A stretch of DNA of 57,290 nucleotides, taken from Spirochaetales bacterium Spiro_07. GTDB lineage: Bacteria; Spirochaetota; Spirochaetia; Treponematales; Treponemataceae. The stretch spans positions 1 through 57,290 of the forward strand of contig LVBI01000040.1 in the NCBI GenBank assembly GCA_001603145.1, written 5' to 3'. A program made the translations under genes and the position numbers. This document shows, piece by piece, positions 45,388 to 54,225 of the stretch; positions within the stretch are counted from its first letter, which is position 1, and every line of letters begins with the position of its first letter. The notes below the pieces were generated by a model. That model saw nothing but the letters and a program-made list of their open reading frames with translations. It ran no database searches and was not told the origin of the DNA.

Positions 45388-45730
45388 GACTATCGAAGCT
45401 GCTCAGACTAGAGATGACATTGCACCATTCAATGTTGGTGATACTGTAAAAGTATTTTTCAAAATCATTGAAGGCAAGACAGAACGCATTCAGGTTTATG
45501 AAGGCTTGGTTATCTGCTTCAAAGGTGCAGGCATTTCAAAGACTTTCACAGTACGCAAGAACTCTTACGGTGTAGGTGTTGAACGTGTTTTCCCGATCAA
45601 CTCACCGCGCATCGCTAAGGTTGAGGTTGTTCGCCCTGGTAAAGTTCGCCGTGCCAAGCTCTATTACATCCGCGACAAGATCGGTAAAGATGCAAAAATC
45701 AAAGAGCTTATCACAAAAAAGGCTGACTAG
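45374..45730 (+). CDS. rplS: 50S ribosomal protein L19
   Basis: The 118 residues contain [33 protein letters not shown] and the C-terminal [20 protein letters not shown], all typical. ATG 45374, preceded by AGGAG, begins inside trmD, so translation is coupled. Confidence 0.98.
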   Translation: MDIIKTIEAAQTRDDIAPFNVGDTVKVFFKIIEGKTERIQVYEGLVICFKGAGISKTFTVRKNSYGVGVERVFPINSPRIAKVEVVRPGKVRRAKLYYIRDKIGKDAKIKELITKKAD

Positions 45731-45766
45731 TTTCAGCAGCTGCTGTGTGTGCAGAAAGGTTGCATA

Positions 45767-46825
45767 ATGAGTAATATTCTTGCACACTCAGTTACGCACA
45801 TTTCTTTAGATAAAGCCGCTCTTTCTTCAACAAATGCTTTGAAGGATGGCGGCTTTGTTTTTGTAAGGGTCTTGGGCGAAAAGCCCAACGGCAAAATGCT
45901 GGTCTCGTTTGCAGGCAGCGTCTTTGAAGCAGATTCTAAGCTTGCAGGCGGCCTGAAGCCGGGCGACTCTTTTAAGGCTCAGCTTAGAATTGCGAACGGC
46001 AACGTGAATCTCGTGCCTGTAAAGTCAGAAGCGGCAGAAGCTTTGCAGACAGCTGAAAACAGCCAGGCTTTGTTCGCTTCAATGTGCAACGCATTGGGGC
46101 TGTTGCCAGACGAAGTTTCGCTCAAGTTGCTTCAGTTTATGCGCGAAAACGGCGCTTATTTTACAAAAGATGAGCTGCAAGCGTTGCAGAAAAAAGCAAA
46201 AGCATCCGGTGCAAAATCTGCAAAAATGGCTGAAATCATGGCGTTTCTTAAGGCCAAAGGTATTGAGCCAAGCGATGAAGCTGTGAATGAGATTCTTGCA
46301 ATTTTAGATGATGCCGGAAAGAAAAAATCAAAAAACATATCAGATGCTCAGTCAGAAAAAATGACCGGCTCTTTCTTGGATTTGCTTTACGCAAACCCGG
46401 AAGCGGTGCTGAAGGCGAAGAAAGGACTGCTCACATTGTCGAACCATCTTGGCGGCGAAAATTCGCATTGGATTGTTCTTCCTTTTGAGAAAGAAGCGGC
46501 CGGAACGGTGTGGAACGGCAACATAAGGATGCTTCTTGATAAATCAATTCATTCTGTCAAAAAGCTTTACATTAATGCTAAAAATAAAGAAAAGTCCTTG
46601 ATTTTTGAATTTTTTCCGCCGAAAAATATGCATAGGGTATTTGAAATTCGTTATGCTGTCGAACCGGAAGTTTCAGAAAACGAGGTGGGGCGTTTTTCGA
46701 AGATTCTTGAGAACATTTTTGCTGCAGAGGGGCGCAGCCTTGAAATTGTTTATGACAAGAATCTTCTTGATGAATACTTCGTTGACAGCGGGCTGTTCAT
46801 AAAAGGAGTGGATGAGGAAGCATGA
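45767..46825 (+). CDS. Conserved hypothetical, possible FliK/YlqG-like partner of the FlhB-C homologue
   Basis: A 352-residue soluble protein without signal peptide. The N-terminal part (to about 90) looks beta-rich (FVFVRVLGEKPNGKMLVSFAG), the middle is helical and lysine-rich, and the C-terminal 110 residues are alpha/beta (RMLLDKSIHSVKKLYINAKN). I do not recognise a domain. Its stop overlaps the start of an FlhB-C-terminal homologue. In Bacillus ylqG and ylqH form a comparable pair, and FliK-like proteins act on FlhB-C. A hook-length-control type role is only a suggestion. AGAAAGG precedes ATG 45767. Confidence 0.5.
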   Translation: MSNILAHSVTHISLDKAALSSTNALKDGGFVFVRVLGEKPNGKMLVSFAGSVFEADSKLAGGLKPGDSFKAQLRIANGNVNLVPVKSEAAEALQTAENSQALFASMCNALGLLPDEVSLKLLQFMRENGAYFTKDELQALQKKAKASGAKSAKMAEIMAFLKAKGIEPSDEAVNEILAILDDAGKKKSKNISDAQSEKMTGSFLDLLYANPEAVLKAKKGLLTLSNHLGGENSHWIVLPFEKEAAGTVWNGNIRMLLDKSIHSVKKLYINAKNKEKSLIFEFFPPKNMHRVFEIRYAVEPEVSENEVGRFSKILENIFAAEGRSLEIVYDKNLLDEYFVDSGLFIKGVDEEA

Positions 46826-47079
46826 GCAAAAAAATTGCGGTCGCGCTTTCTTACCCCGATGTGGCTGAAGCTCCTTTTATTGTCGCTAAAGGCAAAGGTG
46901 AATACGCCGAACGGATTATCGAAATAGCTGAAGAAAATTCTGTATATTTGGCAAAAGAAGATTTGACGGCAGAAATTCTTTCACTGTATGAAATCGGCGA
47001 ATATATTCCGCCGGAAACTTACGAAGTTATTGCAGGAATTTTTGCATTTCTGCTCAGGATGCGTGATGAACAAAATTAA
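46822..47079 (+). CDS. FlhB C-terminal-domain homologue (YlqH/FlhX type)
   Basis: An 85-residue protein matching the cytoplasmic C-terminal domain of FlhB without the membrane part: KKIAVALSYPDVAEAPFIVAKG, AEENSVYLAKEDLTAEIL and GEYIPPETYEVIAGIFAFL. The autocleavage motif NPTH of true FlhB is absent, with SYPD instead, so it starts where the cleaved FlhB-CC fragment would. Such stand-alone copies can partly replace FlhB-CC in other bacteria. It is coupled to genes on both sides. Confidence 0.85.
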   Translation: MSKKIAVALSYPDVAEAPFIVAKGKGEYAERIIEIAEENSVYLAKEDLTAEILSLYEIGEYIPPETYEVIAGIFAFLLRMRDEQN

Positions 47080-48301
47080 TAGTGATTTGCTGGAGCTTGG
47101 TATGAAATTTTCAGCGCCGGTCTTTTTTGATGACGGAAAACACATGTTTCTGGCAGAAAAAAAGCCGATAAGAAAATTTCATCTTGAAACATTGCAGCGC
47201 TGGCACATTCCTTATGTAGTTACTTACGGCAAGCTGCTTCCAAAAGCCTCTATTGACCTTGACGAGCTTTTAGGTTCGCCGGAAGAGCTTGAGGAACTTG
47301 AAACAGAAGAAACAACTTCTTCGGGCGCGTTTGCAGTTCCACATAATGATGAAAGCGAACTGTCTGACGCTTATGTCGGCCCGATTGACGAGAACCCACT
47401 GTTCATAAGCTATTGCGAGCTTATTTCCGCGATGGGCATGATTATCGAGGCAATCCGCGCCGATTCTTCGGCTGATATTGTTCAGTATGTCGAAAGCCTC
47501 TCTGAGCAGCTTTACAGCCTTATCGAAAAGAACGCAAGCTTTGTTACCGGCTTTTTGCTGATGGGCGAGGTCAAGAAGCATGATTTTGCGCAGGCTGCCG
47601 TTGATTCGGCAATTCTGACATATCTGATTTCTAAGAAGCTTGGTATTTCGCCTAAAAAGATAAAGCTTTATGTAACAGGCGCGCTCGTTCATGACATCGG
47701 CATGTTCATTTTGCCTGAATCGCTGATTACCAAAAAAGCTTCTTTGTTGCCAGAAGAATTTTCAAAGCTGAAAATGCACACAATTGAGGGTGCAAGAATG
47801 GCAAGCTCTCTGCTTCATTGCCCGTCTGAAGTAACTGACATGATAAGCCAGCACCACGAGCATTGGAACGGCGAAGGCTACCCGCGCGGAATGAAGCAAG
47901 ACGAAATAAGCACGGGCGCGGCAATTCTGGCTGTTACAGATGCATTTGAAGCGATGATTACAGAAAAGTCTTACAGAACTTCAATGCTCGGCTATGAAGC
48001 CATGAAAGTATTGATAAGCGACAACGGCAGGCATTTTTCGCCTGAAATTGTGCGCGCATTCATTCAATGCATGGGCGTTTACCCAATCGGTTCGCTTGTG
48101 CTGTTGAGCGATTCTTCAATCGGGCGCGTTGTGCAGGGCAATGATACATCGCCTTTGCGGCCTGATATAAGGCTTCTTGTTTCAGCTGAGGGCGAAAAAT
48201 TCCAGAATAATACAGGCCCTGTCATCAAGCTTGAGAACATGCGCAATCTATTTATTGTGCGTGCCTTAGATGCAAAAGACTTGCATGGAAAGCTTGAATA
48301 A
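47066..48301 (+). CDS. HD-GYP domain phosphodiesterase
   Basis: Probable c-di-GMP phosphodiesterase. After a divergent N-terminal region of about 170 residues comes the HD-GYP domain: VHDIGMFILPESLI, HTIEGARMASS, QHHEHWNGEGYPRGM, VTDAFEAMITEKSYR. The HD pair, the HHEHWNGxGYP block and the later DAFEAM are intact. No receiver domain is visible. ATG 47066 lies inside the preceding gene with AGGAT upstream. Confidence 0.9.
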   Translation: MNKINSDLLELGMKFSAPVFFDDGKHMFLAEKKPIRKFHLETLQRWHIPYVVTYGKLLPKASIDLDELLGSPEELEELETEETTSSGAFAVPHNDESELSDAYVGPIDENPLFISYCELISAMGMIIEAIRADSSADIVQYVESLSEQLYSLIEKNASFVTGFLLMGEVKKHDFAQAAVDSAILTYLISKKLGISPKKIKLYVTGALVHDIGMFILPESLITKKASLLPEEFSKLKMHTIEGARMASSLLHCPSEVTDMISQHHEHWNGEGYPRGMKQDEISTGAAILAVTDAFEAMITEKSYRTSMLGYEAMKVLISDNGRHFSPEIVRAFIQCMGVYPIGSLVLLSDSSIGRVVQGNDTSPLRPDIRLLVSAEGEKFQNNTGPVIKLENMRNLFIVRALDAKDLHGKLE

Positions 48302-48656
48302 CAAAAAGACAGGCAATGATGGAGAGGAACGCGCTGCAAAGTTTTTGCAGCACGCAGGTTATAGAGTTCTTGAGCGGAACTACCGTTCAAGATATGGCGA
48401 AGTGGATATAATTGTCTGCAAGGAAGATACCGTTGTTTTTGTTGAAGTCAAGACATGGCCGAGGGGCGACTTTTTCAGTCTTGCCCAGGCTGTTGACGGA
48501 CGGAAGCAAAAAAGAATAATCAAAACGGCTAAACGTTTTCTTGCAGAACATCGACAATATAATGACTGCTATGTGCGCTTTGATTTGATTGCCCTTGATA
48601 TGGCCGGGCAAGATGAGATATGCCACATAGAGAATGCTTTTTCGGAGACCTTATGA
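48285..48656 (+). CDS. yraN: YraN/UPF0102 nuclease-fold protein
   Basis: A small endonuclease-fold protein of unknown substrate, often beside rnhB and ribosomal genes. EERAAKFLQHAGYRVLERNYRS, GEVDIIVCKEDTVVFVEVKT supply the PD-(D/E)XK motif (D...EVK). An ATG at 48270 is equally possible as start; neither has a clear ribosome site. It overlaps the HD-GYP gene end. Confidence 0.88.
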   Translation: MESLNNKKTGNDGEERAAKFLQHAGYRVLERNYRSRYGEVDIIVCKEDTVVFVEVKTWPRGDFFSLAQAVDGRKQKRIIKTAKRFLAEHRQYNDCYVRFDLIALDMAGQDEICHIENAFSETL

Positions 48657-48841
48657 GTTCTGTATCAAAAAAAGCTGCTGCAAAAGCAGAACGTTCAGCG
48701 CGTGTCGCAGAATTACAGACAAAAATACACGATCCGGCTTATATAGACGGCGCAATTCAGCGTATTGCGCAAGTTTTGAGCAACAATCTCGTGATAGATA
48801 AAAAAATGACGCAAGGACAAAGTTTTTATGGCGCAAGATAA
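48653..48841 (+). CDS. Small conserved hypothetical protein
   Basis: A 62-residue helical, basic protein (SSVSKKAAAKAERSARVAEL, then a segment AYIDGAIQRIAQVLSNNLV). No domain is recognised. GGAGACC precedes the ATG, which overlaps the yraN stop (ATGA), and the next gene starts inside its end, so it sits in a tightly coupled series and is very probably real. Confidence 0.65.
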   Translation: MSSVSKKAAAKAERSARVAELQTKIHDPAYIDGAIQRIAQVLSNNLVIDKKMTQGQSFYGAR

Positions 48842-49307
48842 TCATTACGGAAAGTCTTTTTCAGGCAGACATTCAGGCCAGAGCAAGAAAGGCGCCGGAA
48901 AAGAACATGGCCGTTACAATAATAAACGTGAAACTCATAAAAATAACGAACAGAAATCATTTAAGCCGAATTTGAAGGACGTACCTGTTGAATCACCGAA
49001 GCTTGATACGCCGAACTGCGCATATTGCGGCGAGCCTATCTACGATTTGCCCGCGGCAATGACTGACAGAGATACGCTTCAGCCTGTTCATTTTGACTGC
49101 GTTCTTAAAAAACTTAACGAATCAGAAAAGCTTGGCGAAAACGAGAAAATCACATACATCGGGCAGGGCAGATTCGGTGTTGTCTATTTTGAAAATCCGC
49201 ATGACTTGCGCCGTTTCAAAATTCAGAGAATAATCGAATGGGAAGACCGCGAAAAGAAGGCAGATTGGCGCAACGAAGTTGCTTCAAAATTCAGCCAGAC
49301 AAAATGA
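48828..49307 (+). CDS. Hypothetical zinc-ribbon-like protein
   Basis: A 159-residue protein. The first 50 residues are low-complexity and basic (GKSFSGRHSGQSKKGAGKEH), possibly RNA-binding. Residues about 63-92 hold CAYCG and HFDC, four ligands for one zinc. The C-terminal part (IGQGRFGVVYFENPHDLRRF) is unassigned. It ends the operon; a terminator follows. Confidence 0.65.
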   Translation: MAQDNHYGKSFSGRHSGQSKKGAGKEHGRYNNKRETHKNNEQKSFKPNLKDVPVESPKLDTPNCAYCGEPIYDLPAAMTDRDTLQPVHFDCVLKKLNESEKLGENEKITYIGQGRFGVVYFENPHDLRRFKIQRIIEWEDREKKADWRNEVASKFSQTK

Positions 49308-49351
49308 GAAAAGCAAATATTTGATGTAAAATTGCGATAAATGAAGAAAAA

Positions 49352-49385
49352 AAGGGCTGTCTGAATCAGGCAGCCACTTTTTTTG
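49352..49385. terminator. Terminator, GGCTGTCTG-type stem
   Basis: GGCTGTCTG-AAT-CAGGCAGCC (about 49353-49373) followed by ACTTTTTTT. It closes the operon from the left; the tRNA-Leu gene approaches from the right. Confidence 0.8.
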
Positions 49386-49410
49386 AAAGCTATACACTGA
49401 AAAATCAGGA

Positions 49411-49502
49411 TGTGCCGGAAACCAGAATCGAACTGGCACGGCCGTTTGAATTGCCGAGGGATTTTAAGTCCCTTGTGTCTACCTATTCCACCATTCCGGC
49501 AC
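49411..49502 (-). tRNA. tRNA-Leu(TAA)
   Basis: On the minus strand GTGCCGG pairs with CCGGCAC (acceptor). The anticodon arm is GGGA-CTTAAAA-TCCC, giving anticodon TAA, and a long variable arm and the T loop TTCGATT mark a class II leucine tRNA. The discriminator is A at 49411; CCA is not encoded. Confidence 0.95.
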
Positions 49503-49521
49503 GTCGAAAAGACTTATAGAT

Positions 49522-49549
49522 ATTATCAAAAAACAAAGGATTTGGTCAA
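49522..49549 (-). promoter_or_regulatory. Promoter of tRNA-Leu(TAA)
   Basis: Minus-strand TTGACC (49549-49544), 16-base spacer, GATAAT (49527-49522), about 20 bases before the tRNA 5' end. It lies just ahead of the divergent tatD start. Confidence 0.65.
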
Positions 49550-49552
49550 TAT

Positions 49553-50383
49553 ATGTTTACAGATACACACTGCCACTTAGGCATGATGCAGGAGCGTGGC
49601 ATAAACTTAGTAGATTTTTTCAAAGAATATTATGACGAAGCAGAGAAGGGCGCACTGCTTGTTGATATAGGCACAAAATCTGACGATTTTCTTGAACGGA
49701 TAAAGATTAAGCAGCTTGCAGAAGAAGGTACCGGTACAAGCAGATTTCTCTATTTTTCTGCTGGAATTTGGCCTGCAAAAGAAGATGTAATCAACCGCAA
49801 GAATGAGTGCGCCGTGCTTGAAGAAATCTTGAAAGAACATGCGCACAAAGATGTCTGTGCATTGGGTGAATGCGGCTTTGACAGGCGTGAAAATCCGGCG
49901 GAAGCTGGCAAGGCGCATCTTGCTGCAGAAGAAGAACTTTTTGAAATGCAAGTAGAGCTTGCAAAAAAGTATCGGCTGCCGCTTATAGTTCATTCGCGCG
50001 ATGCTTTTGAAGAAACGCTAGGCGTGCTAAAAGAAGGCGGTCACGATAGGGTGGTAATTCACTGCTATTCTTATGACAAGCAGGCCGCAAAAGCTTTTCT
50101 TGATTTGGGCTGCTATATCTCTTTTTCGGGCACGGTGACATTCGGCAAAGGTGCTCAAAAAGAGCAGAATATCGAGCTAGTCAACTACATTCCGAAAGAT
50201 TTGCTGCTGCTTGAAACAGACGCACCGTATCTTGCGCCTGTGCCTTTCCGCGGCAAAACTAACACGCCGCTGCTTATCAAGCATACTTATGAGTTTGCAG
50301 CTGCCGGCTTGAACATGACTGTTGACGCGCTTGCAAAGCTTGTAAATGAAAATGCAAATAGATTTTTTGCTTGCAATAATTGA
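49553..50383 (+). CDS. tatD: TatD-family metal-dependent nuclease
   Basis: TIM-barrel hydrolase of 276 residues. Metal ligands: FTDTHCHL at the start, ALGECGFD, LIVHSRDA, VIHCYSY and LLETDAPYLAP. Family members are 3' exonucleases or D-aminoacyl-tRNA deacylase-like enzymes; the exact activity is not settled by sequence. Confidence 0.93.
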   Translation: MFTDTHCHLGMMQERGINLVDFFKEYYDEAEKGALLVDIGTKSDDFLERIKIKQLAEEGTGTSRFLYFSAGIWPAKEDVINRKNECAVLEEILKEHAHKDVCALGECGFDRRENPAEAGKAHLAAEEELFEMQVELAKKYRLPLIVHSRDAFEETLGVLKEGGHDRVVIHCYSYDKQAAKAFLDLGCYISFSGTVTFGKGAQKEQNIELVNYIPKDLLLLETDAPYLAPVPFRGKTNTPLLIKHTYEFAAAGLNMTVDALAKLVNENANRFFACNN

Positions 50384-50478
50384 GTGTTCATATGGTAACA
50401 CTTAATTATTGGGCATTAAAATAATGTAAAAAGAGCAAAAAATCTCAAATTTTTCTAGTCTTTTTTGTAAAAACTGTG

Positions 50479-50491
50479 TATAATGATGTTA
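50479..50491 (+). promoter_or_regulatory. -10 box of trpR, likely leaderless start
   Basis: TATAAT at 50479-50484 ends six bases before the ATG at 50491. No Shine-Dalgarno sequence precedes either that ATG or the in-frame GTG at 50476. Transcription would start at or next to the A of ATG. The -35 region (TTTCTAGTC) is poor. Confidence 0.5.
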
Positions 50492-50793
50492 TGGAATGCA
50501 GTGAATATACTAAGAAATGTTTAAAAGAACTATGCAAAGCATTGACTCTTATCGATTCGCCTGAATATATGCAGGAATTTCTTGAGTGTCTTCTGACAGA
50601 AGCAGAAGTTGTTGATATTGCGAACCGTTGGCTTTTGGTTCGTGAAATAGACAACGGCACTACACAACGTGAAATTGCTAAGAACTACAACATGAGTCTT
50701 TGTAAAATCACTCGTGGTTCTCGCGAACTGAAAAAAGAGGACAGCGCATTCAGAAAGGTTCTTGAAGATTTTAAAGCGTCTCAATCAGAGTAG
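50491..50793 (+). CDS. trpR: TrpR-type repressor
   Basis: A 100-residue helical repressor. The C-terminal half matches TrpR: LLTEAEVVDIANRWLLVREI followed by the DNA-binding helix-turn-helix TTQREIAKNYNMSLCKITRG SRELKK. ITRGS with the preceding QREIA is diagnostic and distinguishes it from the related YerC/YecD proteins. TrpR binds tryptophan as co-repressor and blocks trp operons. The trp operon of this window, 19 kb away, has a dyad over its promoter. Confidence 0.88.
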   Translation: MECSEYTKKCLKELCKALTLIDSPEYMQEFLECLLTEAEVVDIANRWLLVREIDNGTTQREIAKNYNMSLCKITRGSRELKKEDSAFRKVLEDFKASQSE

Positions 50794-50810
50794 AGTATTG
50801 TCTCTGAAAA

Positions 50811-50860
50811 AAGGCTGTCTGAAAAGAATGTTGCACTTTTCAGACAGCCTTTTCTGTTTT
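50811..50860. terminator. Terminator, GGCTGTCTG-type stem
   Basis: Perfect 16-bp stem AAGGCTGTCTGAAAAG/CTTTTCAGACAGCCTT (50811-50826 and 50836-50851) with T-rich sequence after it. It lies between the convergent trpR and ankyrin genes. Confidence 0.9.
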
Positions 50861-50881
50861 AAATTGTTTTGTCTTAAAGCT

Positions 50882-53800
50882 TTATCTTAAAATCTGAATC
50901 ACTGCGGCCGGTCTGTTGAAGTTCTGTGCAACGTCGGCAGCCGTTTCGCCTTTGCGGTTCTTGGCATTTTTGTTTGCGCCGTATTGCGTCAGAACATTAA
51001 GCACATTTGCATCTGCGCATTGAGCAGCAAAATGCAGAACGCTGTTTCCGTTTGCATCAGTCTTATTTTTGTTTGCGTTCAGAATGTCTATAAGCACAGA
51101 AGGATTATCTGTTATAGAAGTTGTAACTGCATTTGCGCCTGTGGAATCAAGCACGAACACATCTGCGCCGCAATCAAGCAGATACTTAACAGCATCATTC
51201 ATTCCGGCTGAAATTGCAAGCTGTACCGGTGTCTTGCCTGAAACGTTCTGCGCATTAATGTTGTAGCCGAGCTTTACAAGAAGCTCAAAAACAGATAAAG
51301 GCGCATTCTCAATTACGGCAATGTGCAGCGGATTGTTCTTGCTTGCGTCTGTAATATTGCGGTTTGTTCCCAACGCTGTCTGAATAAGCTTATTGTCTTT
51401 TCTGATGATGATGCCGAACGGTGTCTTGCCGTGCAAATCTGTAGAAAGAGGACTTACACCAGTCTTCTGAATCAATGCAATAAGCTCTTCAATTTCAGTT
51501 GTTGCCGCCTCGTGGAAAGCGTTTCTTCCATATACATCAACGATTGTCGGGTCTGCGCCTTTCTGCAGCAGCATAGAAGCCGCAACCGGGTTCTTGCACT
51601 GAATTGCGTCCATCAGCACGCTCTTGCCTGTAACGTCTTGAGAGTTGATGTTTGCACCCTTCGCGATGAGCTGCTTCATAATTTCTATGCGGTTCTGACG
51701 CGCGGCTTCTGCAAGCGGTGTCTTGCCAGACTGGTTCTTTATGTCAACGTCATAGCCAGATGCAAGCAGCTTGGCGCAGCTTTTTTCTGCAGCCCATCTT
51801 ACGCAAGCGTGCAATGCCGTGTTACCTTGATTATCTGTAATGTTCTTGATTGCGCCGGCCTTTATAAGCTGCTGAACGCCCTGATAGTTGTCAGATTTTG
51901 TCGCGCTAAAAAGCGGTGTCTCGCCGTAGCAGTTTGCAACGTCAACAGCAATACCCGCATCAAGAAGGTAGCGCACGCTTCCGGCTGTTGCCTTACGCTC
52001 AAGCGCAATATGAAGCGGTGTGTTGCCATAAGCGTCTGTCACTTTCAGATTTGAAGCATTGACAAGAATCTTCAAGATGTTGCCGTCTCTAAGGCATTTT
52101 GTCAAAGGCGATTCACCGCTTATGTCTGCTGCAAAAATATCTGCGCCGTGTGTTGAATAAATCTTGATATGCTCAACATTCTTTGAAGAAACAGCCTGTG
52201 CAAGCGGTGTGAGACCTTTTTTGTTGAAGCAATTAACCCTTGCACCGGCATTAATCAGCCTGATAACAAGGCTGCTGGACATGTTGCCCATCGTAACAAT
52301 ATGCAGCGCGTTGTCGCCAAATATGTCTTGAGCTGAAACGTCTGCCTTGTTTTCGAGCAGGAGCGTATAAATTTCGCCTTGAGCTTCTTTCGGCGCTGTT
52401 ATGAGTAGCGGTGTCTTAAGCGTTGCGTCGCAAGCATTTACGTTTGCGCCTTTTTCAATGAGCAGCTTCGCATGGTTCACTCTGCCGTAGCGTACTGCAA
52501 GATGCAGCGGTGTTGCGCCAGAAATGTCCTGCGCATCAAGAAGCGAGCCGCAAGAAATGAGATAATCTGCTATGCCATAGTGGTTTCTTACGACGGCAAG
52601 GTGAAGCGCAGTCTGGTTGTCTTCAAATGTCTGGCGTGCGTTTCTTGTCTTTACGGTGTTCTCAAAATATTCAAAGTCGCCCTTGATTGGCGAAACGCCT
52701 GCAAGAATGAGCGCGGCCGCAAGTGCTGCGCTTGTCGGGCTTTCTGTGTTGGTATATGCAAGTGCGAGCGGGGTCAAGCCGTTGTTGTCTCTAATGTCGA
52801 GGTTGAGATCTCTTTCGATGCAATAAGCTGTGCCGTCAATGTCGTCGTTCTTTATAAAATAGTGAACGATGTTCTGGCCTTTGATGTCACGGACTTCTCC
52901 GACTGGCTGAATGATGAACACAGGGTAAAAGCTTTTGTCTTGTTCAATTCCGGCTGCAAAAGCCATTTTGCCTTCTGAGTTTCTGGCAAAATAATCTGCG
53001 CCGCCGTCAACAAGAGCTTGCGCAGCATTTGCTGAATAATAGCGGATTGCTGTGAAAGCAGGTGTGTCGCCGAGGTAGTTTTTCTGCTCGGTATCTGCGC
53101 CGCGCTCTATAAGCCATGTAACAAGCTCTGCATTGTTTGCCATTGCGGCTGCATGAAGCGAGCTGTAACCTTTTGAATCAGCTTGATTGTATGATTTTGT
53201 GCGGTCAAGCTCGCTCTTGGCTTCTGCAATCTTTCCGTCAAGAATCAGGTTGATAACGTTCCAGTCGCTTACATATTTTTCGCCATTATATTTGTTTGTG
53301 CTCTGTGCTGTGCTTGAGTTTGCCTGGCTGCTGCTTTGTGCAGGCTTTGTCTGTGTGTATGAGCTGCCCCCATTCTGGCTTGAACTGCTTGAGTTTGCAC
53401 TTGAAGCAGAGCTGCTCTGGTTTGCAGTTGAGTTTTGCTTGCCAGCACCTTGATTATCAGCTTTTGCGGTTGCAGAAGATGTGCTTGTTGACGATGTTGC
53501 AGCTGAAGATGAATTTGCAGCAGTGCTTGAACTGCTGTCATCTTCATAGAAAAAGTCGTCTTCGTCATCTTCGTAGACAAAATCATCGTCAGAGCTGCTA
53601 ATCTGTGTGTTTGTGTATGATATAGGCTCTGTGTCAGTGTTTTTTGCAAGCGGATCGTTCTGCAATGTCGGAACAGGATGGCTGTCGTCTTCTTTTGGTG
53701 GTGGCGGCGGTGCAGGCTCTTCCGGCTGTTTCTCAGGTACATCGCCAATGCCGATAATTCCGCTGGCAATAAATGCGGCTACAGTTGGCGAAAGCACGCC

Positions 53801-53887
53801 CGCAATTGCGGCAGATACGCAAGAAGAGAACATTGTAATAATCAGCATTGAACCGATAACTATTGTAAAAATCCGTCTTTTTTTCAT
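50882..53887 (-). CDS. Giant ankyrin-repeat lipoprotein
   Basis: A 1001-residue exported protein. The N terminus has a signal peptide ending in MFSSC (spirochaete-type lipobox), then a proline/acidic segment (EEPAPPPPPKEDD), an acidic run (DDFVYEDDEDDFFYEDD) and about 80 residues of Ser/Ala/Thr/Asn. From about 235 to the end run some 20 or more ankyrin repeats of about 33 residues (NALHIVTMGN, GNTALHACVRWAAEKS, GKTPLAEAARQNRIEIMKQL). Ankyrins bind proteins; the partner is unknown. It is probably anchored in a membrane with the Ser-rich part as a flexible stalk. It has no recognised enzymatic domain. Confidence 0.9.
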   Translation of the reverse strand: MKKRRIFTIVIGSMLIITMFSSCVSAAIAGVLSPTVAAFIASGIIGIGDVPEKQPEEPAPPPPPKEDDSHPVPTLQNDPLAKNTDTEPISYTNTQISSSDDDFVYEDDEDDFFYEDDSSSSTAANSSSAATSSTSTSSATAKADNQGAGKQNSTANQSSSASSANSSSSSQNGGSSYTQTKPAQSSSQANSSTAQSTNKYNGEKYVSDWNVINLILDGKIAEAKSELDRTKSYNQADSKGYSSLHAAAMANNAELVTWLIERGADTEQKNYLGDTPAFTAIRYYSANAAQALVDGGADYFARNSEGKMAFAAGIEQDKSFYPVFIIQPVGEVRDIKGQNIVHYFIKNDDIDGTAYCIERDLNLDIRDNNGLTPLALAYTNTESPTSAALAAALILAGVSPIKGDFEYFENTVKTRNARQTFEDNQTALHLAVVRNHYGIADYLISCGSLLDAQDISGATPLHLAVRYGRVNHAKLLIEKGANVNACDATLKTPLLITAPKEAQGEIYTLLLENKADVSAQDIFGDNALHIVTMGNMSSSLVIRLINAGARVNCFNKKGLTPLAQAVSSKNVEHIKIYSTHGADIFAADISGESPLTKCLRDGNILKILVNASNLKVTDAYGNTPLHIALERKATAGSVRYLLDAGIAVDVANCYGETPLFSATKSDNYQGVQQLIKAGAIKNITDNQGNTALHACVRWAAEKSCAKLLASGYDVDIKNQSGKTPLAEAARQNRIEIMKQLIAKGANINSQDVTGKSVLMDAIQCKNPVAASMLLQKGADPTIVDVYGRNAFHEAATTEIEELIALIQKTGVSPLSTDLHGKTPFGIIIRKDNKLIQTALGTNRNITDASKNNPLHIAVIENAPLSVFELLVKLGYNINAQNVSGKTPVQLAISAGMNDAVKYLLDCGADVFVLDSTGANAVTTSITDNPSVLIDILNANKNKTDANGNSVLHFAAQCADANVLNVLTQYGANKNAKNRKGETAADVAQNFNRPAAVIQILR

Positions 53888-54225
53888 TTATAAAATCCTT
53901 GTTTGTGGGTAGCTTTCAGTTAAAATTTACATGTCGCTTTACACAGAAACCGCTGTTTGCTGTTTAGTGTATAATACGCCCCTTTCGTTTTATATCGGCT
54001 GAAAAGCTGAATGTCTTTAGAAAAATGCGTCGGAACGAAGTTAACGAATGTCGATGTGTCCTTGCCCGGCTTGCTCGAAGCTTCGCTGCGAATGACCGGG
54101 CAATCTTGCTCAAAAGATTGTCGGGTCGCGCCCGACAATGACAAATTCATTTCGAATAAATAAAAACAAATAAATAATGTGGAAACTTGCATGAAATTGT
54201 TGTATGCTCTTGTTGAGGTGTTGCT
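53888..54225. repeat. Intergenic region with two tandem hairpins
   Basis: Holds TTGCCCGG/CCGGGCAA (54062-54069, 54096-54103) and ATTGTCGGG-TCGCG-CCCGACAAT (54117-54139), a common dispersed-repeat form. TATAAT occurs at about 53971. No gene is seen. Confidence 0.55.
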
